Below are positions 12,071 to 21,871 of a stretch of DNA of 64,000 bases, piece by piece; the first letter of the stretch is position 1, and each line of letters opens with the position of its first letter. Source of the DNA: Botryotinia globosa. Taxonomy: Eukaryota; Ascomycota; Leotiomycetes; Helotiales; Sclerotiniaceae. Position numbers and translations under genes: made by a program. Location: contig RCSZ01000001.1 in the NCBI GenBank assembly GCA_014898425.1, positions 1,860,001-1,924,000 on the forward strand, given 5' to 3'. The notes beneath the pieces are model-generated. The model ran no database searches, was not told where the DNA came from, and saw only the letters and a program-made list of their open reading frames with translations.

Positions 12071-13636
12071 TCAATCCGACGTCAAATCGTCTGTCCTGAT
12101 AACTCCAAGATTGCCATCCAGAGTAGACCAAACTCCGCCGATATTCGAGATTCCCAACTTTTGTCTGCCTGCATCTCCTTGTGCGCCCTGTTCTTCGGGG
12201 AGACACCCCAAAAGACGCTGAAGATCTTTGAGAGTCTGATATGCTCCTGCAAGAGCAGATTCCCCATCTTCCAATCTTTCCAAAACTGCTTCCTTGGTCG
12301 CAATGCTACTCGATTCAGCTGCAAATACCCAAGCTTTGGCTCGGCTGGATAAGGTTGGCTTATCACTATTCGAAATTTCCTGTTCAAACGAAATAGGCTC
12401 TCCTAGTCTTTTCCGTTGAGGATTGTTGACAGCCTGCGTTGGATAGGTAGGTAAGAGATGACTCTCGTCGACTAGCCTGTCTAGATCTTTACTCGCTTCT
12501 TTGCCCTGTTTTGCGAGACTGCTAGTGAGATAAGATCTTTGCTGTATAGTAGATTTCTGCTCATTTGAAATGAGAACTAGATCTTCTAGGTAAGAAAATG
12601 TCGACGCGTTTTTGGTACTAGAGGTATCATTCGTAGGCTCATCTAGGAGCATATCAGAGGAATCATCTGTTCCGACTTCTGTAGGAAGTGATGTAGTAAG
12701 ATTTTCAGTAGCAGCGACAATCAATCTTTTTCTAATTTCAAGGTATTGTCCATAAAGTTGCTTTATAGATGCAAGCTGAGATTCGATGTATTCCTTCCCG
12801 ATATTCTCAGGCACGCTTGAATTTTGTCCCTCTGATGCTGCTGGCGAATCTCCAGCCTTTCCTAATTCCGTCTCAATCCAGTTGATCAATTCATTACGAG
12901 TTGTTTCCAGTGCTTTCTGTCGATTGCCCTGTTCTTGCTGATCTTTTGGTATGCCAGCATCTGTTCTGACTTTTGCCAATAATTTTTGTTCTTTTTTGAG
13001 AAGAAGTTGTGCACGTAAAACTGACTTCTCTAATCGATCGACGAGCGATTTCAGATCAGTTCTCTCAGAATCTTGAAGATGTTCTATCGGTGCCATAACG
13101 CTCGGTGGTACTGACGGTAAGGAACCAATATCCTTCAGCACGTCCACGCTCTTCGAGTTGAGATAATCTTGTGTCGCTGCAGGCTTCTGTGCAAGTTGAT
13201 CCACGACATCTTGAATGATGCGCAAGCTTTCCTTCCTCTGACGTTGCTTTTCTAGATCTAAGAAAGCATGTACAGATATCTCCTTGGATGTAACTTTATC
13301 ATGAGCCTTTGCTTGAATCTCGCTGCGAGATTCTGGTTCATCACGCTGTGAACTGATCGCTGCAAAGTCTCTTTGAGCCTTCAAATTAGCTTGAAGGCTG
13401 CGTAGATAATCATGCTGGACGCCCGGAAAGCCTAATCCTTGTGTCACTTCAGAGGTAGGTTCTGCAAGAGACAAAGTTGCAGGCGTCAAGAAGCTATCTC
13501 CAGAGTTCAAATTGGAATTTAAGTGAGCAGCGAGGACATGGCGAACATGTAGAGCATCCTGTCTTTGCTTTATATAAGGGCTCAAGGTATGATGTATTTG
13601 TCTGATAACCTCGGGAAGCGTTGCCAAATCATCCAT
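12071..13636 (-). CDS. Coiled-coil protein of unknown function
   Basis: A single 521-aa exon starting at the first ATG (MDDLATLPEVIRQIHHTL); the frame is open nine bases further but lacks another ATG. I do not recognise the family. The sequence is hydrophilic and mostly helical, with likely coiled coils near residues 100-175 (RQRKESLRIIQDVVDQL), 200-235 (LKSLVDRLEKSVLRAQLLL) and 290-320. An acidic Ser/Thr segment follows near 325-345. The closing Gly-rich part (KLGISNIGGVWSTLDGNLGV) looks conserved. The coding region is long and uninterrupted, with ordinary codon use and no matching ORF on the other strand. A structural or scaffold role, for example at the cytoskeleton or kinetochore, is possible but not supported by any motif I can name. 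Confidence 0.75.
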   Translation of the reverse strand: MDDLATLPEVIRQIHHTLSPYIKQRQDALHVRHVLAAHLNSNLNSGDSFLTPATLSLAEPTSEVTQGLGFPGVQHDYLRSLQANLKAQRDFAAISSQRDEPESRSEIQAKAHDKVTSKEISVHAFLDLEKQRQRKESLRIIQDVVDQLAQKPAATQDYLNSKSVDVLKDIGSLPSVPPSVMAPIEHLQDSERTDLKSLVDRLEKSVLRAQLLLKKEQKLLAKVRTDAGIPKDQQEQGNRQKALETTRNELINWIETELGKAGDSPAASEGQNSSVPENIGKEYIESQLASIKQLYGQYLEIRKRLIVAATENLTTSLPTEVGTDDSSDMLLDEPTNDTSSTKNASTFSYLEDLVLISNEQKSTIQQRSYLTSSLAKQGKEASKDLDRLVDESHLLPTYPTQAVNNPQRKRLGEPISFEQEISNSDKPTLSSRAKAWVFAAESSSIATKEAVLERLEDGESALAGAYQTLKDLQRLLGCLPEEQGAQGDAGRQKLGISNIGGVWSTLDGNLGVIRTDDLTSD

Positions 13637-14390
13637 ATTGGTCAAAACACAAATATTGATATAAATTTTCGGAATACCTGACTCCCGATGTCCTGGTGTG
13701 CTGGTGTGAGAATGTATGGGTGCGTTGCTCCAGGCAAAGTTATTATATTTACTTTACCTTATTATTGAATGATCTTGTTGACGTGTAGCGGCATACGGCT
13801 CCGCTTGGTTCGTGGCATATGAAATCGAACCAACAACAATTTAATACATAATCGTCTCAACTGTTAACTTATCAACAAGATATCTCACATAGCAATTCGT
13901 TTCTGTTTGTACATTCTCAAGACATTACCCAATTTTTTTAATTTATATATATATATATTTTAAATCAATTGAAAATTTGTAAATGGGACCTATATTTTGG
14001 GAAGTGTGTTACTGTAATCTTTTCGACTAAAAAATACCTACCTACCTACCCATGGCAGGTAGGCACGAGGCGGCAGACACACTAGCGCCTATCAAAAGTA
14101 AATTTAGTGGCCTCGCGTTAAACCTTAATTTTGCGAATTTTGGGAACTGAAAGACCTCTTCTAGTAAACTGATATCAAAATACACTCTATTGTGGCGTCT
14201 GTCAACTTTCTTTGCATACCTTCTTTGATTCATCAGTATATTGGAGATAACTTTAATAATCCATGTTTTAGAGGAACTACTTCAGATGACTTGAAACCTT
14301 CCTTCCAGCCATCTTCTTTCGATTTCTTCTCAATATTCGCCATATAGGCTTCAGCCTTTCTCACACCGTGAAATTGACGACTCATAAACA
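13637..14390. other. Divergent promoter region with AT tract
   Basis: About 750 bp between the divergent coiled-coil and BRR2 genes. An AT run sits near 13938-13965 and a CTAC-rich patch near 14036-14050. No exon recognised. Confidence 0.6.
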
Positions 14391-17300
14391 ATGACGGACC
14401 AACAGCGCGATGTGTCGCAGTACAAGTATGCGGCGATGTCCAATCTGGTTCTCCAGGCGGACCGTCGATTCGTTACTCGCCGTAACGATGAGGTAACAGG
14501 AGATCCAGAATCACTGGCGGGGCAAATTAGTATTCGGGATATGGGTTCGAGAAATGCCCGCGAGGACGCGCCGAAACAGAAAAAGAAAGCTTCAGGCCTT
14601 CCAGATGTTGAGAGAGGAGGATACCGCGAGGGCGAAGATGTCTTAGAACGAGAACAGCGCAAACGCAAGCGTGGAGAGCCAGCACAACTGCGAGGGACTG
14701 GAATCTTGTCAGCTGCAGATGCCTTGGTCGAGGGTATTCGATATAGACCTAGGACTTCGGCAACGCGAGCAACTTACGACCTCATCTTAACCACAGTCGC
14801 TAACAATCTCGGAGATGTTCCTCACGAAGTTGTTCGGAGCGCCACCGACGCCGTGCTGGAATATTTGAAGGACGATGATATGAAAGATTTTGACAAGAAG
14901 AAGGAGATCGACGACCTGCTAGGCGCAGGTATGAATCCAAAGCAATTCAACGAGCTTGTAAACTTGGGGAAAAAGATTACGGATTATGACGCGCAGGATG
15001 AAGACGAAGAGATGGCAGATGGAGATAACGGCGGCGAAAACGGCGCTGAAATAGATGATCGCCAAGGAGTAGCTGTTGTATTCGACGATAATTCCGACGA
15101 GGAAGGTGATGAGGTGCTTAATGAAATTCGAGAAGAGTCGTCTGAAGATGAGGATGACGCTCAAGACCGCCCTGGTGACGAGGAAGTCGCTAAGGCTGGT
15201 GGCGCTGGAGTGGATAGAGATGAAGAATCCCAAGTACTGCCCGAAGAGGAAGCAATAATTATGGACTCTGGTTCAACACAGAACGCTGACTCATCCAAAG
15301 ACAAGAAAGACTTCATACCCGCACGCGAAATTGATGCATACTGGCTGCAACGACAAATTGGCTCAGTCTACACAGATGCGCATGTACAACAGCTTAAAAC
15401 ACAAGAAGTACTCCACACACTTTCTGGAGCTCCCGCGGAAGAAGGCGGGGATGAGAAACCTCTCAGGGAAATCGAAAACGATCTTGCTGAATTGTTTGAT
15501 TATGAGCATCATGAGCTCGTACACAAACTGATCGCCAATCGGGATAAGGTAGTATGGCTCACTCGTTTAGCTAGGGCCGAGGATGCCGAAGCTCGAGGTG
15601 TTGTAGAACGTGAAATTGCATCCGAAGGACTACGATGGATCTTGGATGAGCTTCGCGGAGGTGCGCCAGCAGACGGATCGAAGAAACGAAAACTAGAAAT
15701 GAAAATGGATATTGACGTTCCAGCCGAATACATTAATGGCGGCACCAAGAGCGAGCAAAAAGACAGAGATGGTTTAGTTGGTGGACTGCAACCGCGAAAG
15801 CTCATTAATCTTGAAAATCTTGTCTTTGATCAAGGCAATCATTTGATGACAAATCCCAAGGTCAAGTTGCCAGAGGGGTCTACAAAGCGAACTTTCAAAG
15901 GATATGAAGAGATTCATGTACCGCCTCCCAAGAAGCGCAACGATCCTTCTGATCGTGACATTCCAGTTACGGAGATGCCTGAATGGGCGCGTGTTCCATT
16001 CTCATCCACAGTCAAGCTAAACAAGATCCAATCTCAGTGCTTTCCGACAGCCTTTGAGGATGATGGTAATATGCTTATCTGCGCGCCCACTGGAAGTGGC
16101 AAGACCAATGTCGGTATGTTGACTATATTACGAGAAATCGGCAAAAATCGCAATCCAGAGACCGGAGAAATCAACCTCGACGCATTCAAAATCGTTTACA
16201 TTGCGCCGCTCAAAGCTTTGGTTCAAGAACAAGTAGGAAATTTCGGTGCCAGACTAAAGCCATACGGCATTCAGGTTTCTGAATTGACTGGAGATCGTCA
16301 GCTCACGAAGCAACAGATTGCCGATACCCAAATCATTGTGACAACACCTGAAAAATGGGATGTCATCACTCGAAAAGCTACTGATTTGAGTTACACCAAT
16401 TTGGTCCGTCTCATTATTATTGATGAAATCCATCTTTTGCATGATGATCGTGGACCTGTTCTGGAAAGTATTGTGAGCCGAACAATCAGAAAGATGGAGC
16501 AGACTGGTGATCCTGTTCGTCTGATAGGTCTCTCCGCCACATTGCCAAATTACCGTGACGTCGCAAGCTTTCTACGCGTCGATCCTCTCAAAGGCATGTT
16601 CCATTTTGATGGATCGTACCGCCCTTGTCCACTTCGCCAAGAATTTGTTGGAATAACCGAAAAGAAGGCCATCAAACAACTGAAGACTATGAATGACGTG
16701 ACTTATACCAAGGTTTTAGAGCATGTAGGGACAAATCGAAACCAGATGATTATCTTTGTGCACTCACGTAAGGAGACTGCCAAAACAGCTAGATATATTC
16801 GAGACAAAGCCTTGGAAATGGAGACGATTGGACAGATTTTGCGGAGTGATGTGTCGGGAACTCGAGAGACTCTCGCTTCTGAGGCAGAAGAGGTCAGCGA
16901 CCGAGAGCTCAAGGACTTGTTACCCTACGGCTTCGGAATACATCACGCTGGTATGAACAGGCCAGATCGAACATCTGTTGAGGAACTTTTTCATGAAGGT
17001 TTAATTCAAGTACTTGTCTGTACTGCTACATTGGCATGGGGTGTTAATTTACCAGCACATACTGTCATCATCAAAGGTACTCAAGTCTACTCCCCGGAGA
17101 AAGGAAGTTGGGTAGAATTGAGTCCGCAAGATGTACTTCAAATGCTTGGGCGTGCTGGCCGTCCCCAATATGACACATATGGAGAGGGTATCATTATAAC
17201 CACCCAGAACGAGATGCAGTATTATCTATCACTTTTGAACCAACAATTGCCAATCGAGAGTCAGTTTGTGAGTAGATTGGTAGACAATCTAAACGCAGAG

Positions 17301-20300
17301 GTTGTTCTTGGTAATGTCCGTAGTCGCGACGAAGGTGTTGACTGGTTAGGATACACTTATCTGTTCGTGCGAATGCTGCGGTCACCAGGATTGTACAGCG
17401 TAGGAGCCGACTATGAAGATGATAGCGCCCTGGAGCAAAAGCGAGTTGATTTGATCCATTCTGCGGCTATAGTGCTGGAGAAATCTAACCTTATAAAATA
17501 CGACAAGAAGACGGGTAAACTACAAGCGACTGAACTTGGTAGAATTGCATCTCATTATTATATTACACACAACTCCATGTTGACTTACAACCACCACCTC
17601 CAACCATCGATCACGCCAATAGAACTTTTCCGCGTCTTTGCGTTGAGTGACGAATTCAAGTACATCCCAGTTCGCCAAGAAGAAAAGTTGGAACTAGCCA
17701 AACTTCTAGGACGTGTGCCAATTCCCGTAAAGGAAAGTGTCGAGGAGCCTCATGCCAAGATAAATGTACTTTTGCAGGCTTACGTTTCGAGATTAAAATT
17801 GGATGGACTAGCATTGATGGCAGATTTGGTATACGTCACTCAATCAGCTGGAAGAATTCTGCGTGCTATTTTCGAAATCACTCTTAAGAAGGGGTGGTCT
17901 TCGGTAGCTAGGACAGCTTTGGAGCTTTGCAAAATGGCAGAAAAGCGCATGTGGCCAACAATGTCACCTCTCAGACAATTTGCCGGATGTCCTAGGGACA
18001 TCATACAAAAAGCTGAGAGAATTGACGTTTCATGGGCCAACTACTTTGATCTTGATCCGCCACGCATGGGCGAATTATTAGGTCTTCCGAAAGCAGGCCG
18101 AACTGTTTGCAATCTTGTTGCAAAATTTCCACGACTAGACGTTCAGGCACAAGTGCAACCGATGACGAGATCAATGCTGAGAGTAGAGTTGACCATCACA
18201 CCCAAGTTTGAGTGGGATGACGAGGTTCATGGTGCTGCAGAAAGTTTCTGGATCATCGCTGAAGACTGTGACGGCGAGGATATTCTTTTCCACGATCAAT
18301 TCATTCTTCGTAAAGATTTTGCTCAAGCTGAAATGAACGAGCATCTTATTGAATTCACAGTCCCCATCACAGAGCCCATGCCACCACATTATTTCATCAC
18401 TGTTGTCTCGGACCGATGGATGAATTGTGAAACCAAGCTTGCTGTCTCGTTCCAGAAACTCATCTTGCCCGAGAAATTTCCACCTCATACACCATTGTTG
18501 GATTTGCAGCCTTTGCCTGTTGCAGCCTTAAAAGTCGATGAATTCAAATCATTGTACCCAGACTGGGATCGCTTCAACAAGATTCAGACACAAACATTTA
18601 AATCCCTTTTTGATACTGATGACAATGTATTTGTTGGAGCTCCCACCGGAAGCGGCAAGACTGTTTGCGCAGAATTTGCGTTGCTCCATCACTGGAAAAA
18701 TGGTGACGCAGGACGTGCTGTCTACATTGCTCCATTCCAAGAACTTGTTGATCTTAGGCTTCAAGATTGGCAGAAGCGCTTTTCGACACTTCTGGGAGGC
18801 AAAGAGATTGTGAAGCTCACAGGAGAAACCACTGCCGACCTCAAACTTCTAGAGAGAGGTGATTTAATCCTCGCAACACCTTCTCAATGGGATGTTCTAT
18901 CACGACAATGGCAACGCCGGAAGAATGTGCAGAATGTTGAACTTTTCATCGCAGATGAACTGCACATGCTTGGTGGACAGGCTGGGTTTGTTTATGAGAT
19001 CATTGTCTCTCGCATGCATTATATCCGATCACAAACCGAGTTACCATTGCGAATCGTGGGGCTAAGTGTTTCGCTCGCCAATGCTCGTGATATTGGAGAA
19101 TGGATAGATGCGAAAAAGCACAACATCTACAACTTTAGTCCTCACGTTCGTTCAGTTCCTCTCGAGCTTCATATTCAGTCGTTCACTATTCCCCATTTCC
19201 CCTCTCTTATGCTTGCCATGGCAAAGCCAACTTACCTTGCCATAAATCAAATGTCGCCAGACAAGCCTGCTCTTGTATTTGTTCCTAGTAGAAAGCAAGC
19301 CCGTGCTACAACCCGTGATTTACTCCTGGCATGTCTAGCTAGCGACGACGAAGATCGTTTCCTGCACGCCGATGTGGATGAGATGAAGCCCCTATTAGAA
19401 CGAATTCAAGAAGAAGCTCTCGCAGAATCTATCTCGCATGGCATAGGTTATTATCACGAGGCTCTTAGCACAAGCGATAAACGTATTGTGAAACATCTTT
19501 ATGATAATGGGGCAATACAAGTGATGGTAGCATCTCGTGACGTTTGCTGGGAACTTGATTGCAAAGCACATTTGGTCATTGTGATGGGCACCCAGTTCTA
19601 TGAAGGCAGGGAGCACCGCTACGTCGACTACCCTCTTAGCGAGATCCTACAAATGTTCGGCAAAGCAACGCGACCTCTGGAAGACAAAATTAGTAGGGGT
19701 GTTTTAATGGTACCAGCTGTTAAGAGAGAGTACTACAAGAAGTTTTTGAATGAAGCTCTTCCAATCGAGAGTCATCTTCAGGTTTATTTGCATGATGCTT
19801 TCGTGTCTGAAATCAGTACCAAAATGATCGAGTCAGCTAGCGATGCCATCAACTGGACTACTTTTACGTATTTCTATCGAAGATTGCTTGCAAACCCCAG
19901 CTACTATAGTCTCAAAGATACATCCCATGAAGGTCTTAGTGCCCACCTCTCGGAGCTTGTAGAAACCACTCTGAAAGATCTGGCCGAGTTCAAGATCATC
20001 GATTTGGATGAAGAGGACGACTCTGTCACTCCATTAAACGCAGCAATGATTGCCGCCTATTACAATATCTCATACGTCACCATGCAGACCTTTTTGCTTT
20101 CATTGACTGGCCGTACCAAGCTCAAGGGTATTTTAGAAATCGTCACTTCAGCAACCGAGTTCGAAACCATACAGATCAGAAGACACGAAGACAGTTTGCT
20201 TCGTAGAGTATATGATCGACTTCCGGTCAAGATGGCCCAGCCAAGCTTTGATTCGCCGCACTTCAAGGCATTTGTCCTACTTCAAGCGCATTTCTCTAGA

Positions 20301-21125
20301 ATGCAGCTACCAATTGATCTTGCTAAGGATCAAGAGATCATTTTAACGAAAGTTCTTGGTCTCTTAAGTGCTACTGTAGATGTCTTATCCTCAGACGGTC
20401 ACATTAACGCCATGAATGCCATGGAAATGTCACAAATGGTTGTGCAAGGGATGTGGGATCGCGATAGCCCTTTGAAACAGATTCCTCACTTTACACCCGA
20501 GGTTATCAAGGCTGCAAATGAATCTGGGTACGTTTTAAATTTTCACACTAATAAAGTACCTCCGCTAATCAAACATATCTACAGTATCAAGGACATCTTC
20601 GAGTTTATGGACGCAATGGACCCTTCCGAAAATCCAGACTATGAAGCTCTCATCAAGAGACTTGGTCTCTCGCAAACACAATTGGCACAGGCAGCCAATT
20701 TCACGAATTCTAAATATCCTAACATTGAGCTTGACTTTGAAGTGGAGGATCCGGAGGAGATTGTAGCTGGATCACCAGCCTACCTTAAAATCAAGATTGT
20801 GCGAGATGTTGATGAAGATGACGATGCGGCAGAGGTGGATATGTCCGTACATGCTCCCTTCTACCCCGCAAAGAAAATGGAGAATTGGTGGTTGGTCGTG
20901 GGCGATGAAGGTACAAAAACGTTACTTGCGATCAAACGGGTTACAATCGGGAAAACGTTGAACCTTCGGCTGGAATATACGGTACCAACACCTGGAGAGC
21001 ATGATCTAAAGTTGTTCCTCATGAGCGACAGCTATGTGGGTGTCGATCAAGATCCCAGTTTCCATGTCTCGGTAGCAGAAGGAATGGATGAAGATGAAGA
21101 CGAAGAAGACGAAGAAGAAGAATGA
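14391..21125 (+). CDS. BRR2: U5 snRNP RNA helicase Brr2
   Basis: Ski2-like ATPase that unwinds U4/U6 snRNA during spliceosome activation and acts again in disassembly. One exon, 2244 aa, full length for the family. An acidic, low-complexity N-terminal region (about 1-480) precedes two tandem helicase cassettes, each followed by a Sec63-type domain. Cassette 1 has APTGSGKT (about 564-571), DEIH (about 678-681), the SATLPNYRDVA motif and QMLGRAGRPQYD. Cassette 2 has GAPTGSGKT (about 1416-1424) but DELH (about 1522) and degenerate later motifs (SVSLANARD, QMFGKATRP). This is the known pattern of an active first cassette and an inactive regulatory second one. The C-terminus is a run of Asp/Glu. 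The start is the only ATG upstream of the conserved YKYAAMSNLVLQADRR motif. A spliceosome gene of 6.7 kb without any intron is notable among intron-bearing neighbours. Confidence 0.98.
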   Translation: MTDQQRDVSQYKYAAMSNLVLQADRRFVTRRNDEVTGDPESLAGQISIRDMGSRNAREDAPKQKKKASGLPDVERGGYREGEDVLEREQRKRKRGEPAQLRGTGILSAADALVEGIRYRPRTSATRATYDLILTTVANNLGDVPHEVVRSATDAVLEYLKDDDMKDFDKKKEIDDLLGAGMNPKQFNELVNLGKKITDYDAQDEDEEMADGDNGGENGAEIDDRQGVAVVFDDNSDEEGDEVLNEIREESSEDEDDAQDRPGDEEVAKAGGAGVDRDEESQVLPEEEAIIMDSGSTQNADSSKDKKDFIPAREIDAYWLQRQIGSVYTDAHVQQLKTQEVLHTLSGAPAEEGGDEKPLREIENDLAELFDYEHHELVHKLIANRDKVVWLTRLARAEDAEARGVVEREIASEGLRWILDELRGGAPADGSKKRKLEMKMDIDVPAEYINGGTKSEQKDRDGLVGGLQPRKLINLENLVFDQGNHLMTNPKVKLPEGSTKRTFKGYEEIHVPPPKKRNDPSDRDIPVTEMPEWARVPFSSTVKLNKIQSQCFPTAFEDDGNMLICAPTGSGKTNVGMLTILREIGKNRNPETGEINLDAFKIVYIAPLKALVQEQVGNFGARLKPYGIQVSELTGDRQLTKQQIADTQIIVTTPEKWDVITRKATDLSYTNLVRLIIIDEIHLLHDDRGPVLESIVSRTIRKMEQTGDPVRLIGLSATLPNYRDVASFLRVDPLKGMFHFDGSYRPCPLRQEFVGITEKKAIKQLKTMNDVTYTKVLEHVGTNRNQMIIFVHSRKETAKTARYIRDKALEMETIGQILRSDVSGTRETLASEAEEVSDRELKDLLPYGFGIHHAGMNRPDRTSVEELFHEGLIQVLVCTATLAWGVNLPAHTVIIKGTQVYSPEKGSWVELSPQDVLQMLGRAGRPQYDTYGEGIIITTQNEMQYYLSLLNQQLPIESQFVSRLVDNLNAEVVLGNVRSRDEGVDWLGYTYLFVRMLRSPGLYSVGADYEDDSALEQKRVDLIHSAAIVLEKSNLIKYDKKTGKLQATELGRIASHYYITHNSMLTYNHHLQPSITPIELFRVFALSDEFKYIPVRQEEKLELAKLLGRVPIPVKESVEEPHAKINVLLQAYVSRLKLDGLALMADLVYVTQSAGRILRAIFEITLKKGWSSVARTALELCKMAEKRMWPTMSPLRQFAGCPRDIIQKAERIDVSWANYFDLDPPRMGELLGLPKAGRTVCNLVAKFPRLDVQAQVQPMTRSMLRVELTITPKFEWDDEVHGAAESFWIIAEDCDGEDILFHDQFILRKDFAQAEMNEHLIEFTVPITEPMPPHYFITVVSDRWMNCETKLAVSFQKLILPEKFPPHTPLLDLQPLPVAALKVDEFKSLYPDWDRFNKIQTQTFKSLFDTDDNVFVGAPTGSGKTVCAEFALLHHWKNGDAGRAVYIAPFQELVDLRLQDWQKRFSTLLGGKEIVKLTGETTADLKLLERGDLILATPSQWDVLSRQWQRRKNVQNVELFIADELHMLGGQAGFVYEIIVSRMHYIRSQTELPLRIVGLSVSLANARDIGEWIDAKKHNIYNFSPHVRSVPLELHIQSFTIPHFPSLMLAMAKPTYLAINQMSPDKPALVFVPSRKQARATTRDLLLACLASDDEDRFLHADVDEMKPLLERIQEEALAESISHGIGYYHEALSTSDKRIVKHLYDNGAIQVMVASRDVCWELDCKAHLVIVMGTQFYEGREHRYVDYPLSEILQMFGKATRPLEDKISRGVLMVPAVKREYYKKFLNEALPIESHLQVYLHDAFVSEISTKMIESASDAINWTTFTYFYRRLLANPSYYSLKDTSHEGLSAHLSELVETTLKDLAEFKIIDLDEEDDSVTPLNAAMIAAYYNISYVTMQTFLLSLTGRTKLKGILEIVTSATEFETIQIRRHEDSLLRRVYDRLPVKMAQPSFDSPHFKAFVLLQAHFSRMQLPIDLAKDQEIILTKVLGLLSATVDVLSSDGHINAMNAMEMSQMVVQGMWDRDSPLKQIPHFTPEVIKAANESGYVLNFHTNKVPPLIKHIYSIKDIFEFMDAMDPSENPDYEALIKRLGLSQTQLAQAANFTNSKYPNIELDFEVEDPEEIVAGSPAYLKIKIVRDVDEDDDAAEVDMSVHAPFYPAKKMENWWLVVGDEGTKTLLAIKRVTIGKTLNLRLEYTVPTPGEHDLKLFLMSDSYVGVDQDPSFHVSVAEGMDEDEDEEDEEEE

Positions 21126-21871
21126 GCCACTTTCCCCCCTTTGTCTCGACGAAGCATTGCTGTATAATAGATAGGTTTAGTTGGTCAAAAGCATATCTCG
21201 AGATTGATTGATTTGCTCGGGGGTGCCTTGGATTCCGCATCCTCATTGGGTTTCGTTCGATATTTGTGACTGTGCTGCCTGTGCCACGGACGCCGCTCGC
21301 AAAGTGATTGGCTACGTCAGAAGGTGGCCCAACAGTGGGCGGATTCTTACTCGTGTGTTGATCATGACACGACAGAAGGTTCTGTCAATGATGTCTCATT
21401 GATCACTTTTTTTTCAATTCTTTTTTGTTTTATTATTATGTCAAAAAATTCTCTGTTATCATTTCTTTCTCTTCAACAATACCTTTTCACTATTGACATT
21501 GAATGTCATATTCAATTACAAGTTAGTACAGCTTTGTTACTGTATTGCTATTATCTGGAACTCACTTTTCGCGTCACCCTCTCCGACTAATATCCGGGAG
21601 GCTGGGGGTAGTCGAGAGTGTATTGTGTACAGAATCCACCACATCACCACGTGACTATTGCCTCACTAGCGCGCAGGCGTAACTTCTTTTCAAGCGACAT
21701 TTTGATTTCCAGAATTCCTTCTTCCCAAGCTGCAACAAAAAGTTATCACCTCCATCAGATCATTTATCCGCGATTATCTTAATCATCTCATACATCCCTT
21801 ACGCGTCAATAACTATCCTACCAATACGCCTTACATATATCATTGAACTTTTTTGAAGCTGTGTCGCGACA
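21126..21871. other. Intergenic, 3' UTR of BRR2 and promoter of PWWP gene
   Basis: About 745 bp with a T-rich stretch (21,400-21,480) and a CACGTG palindrome near 21,649. No coding exon recognised. Confidence 0.6.
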
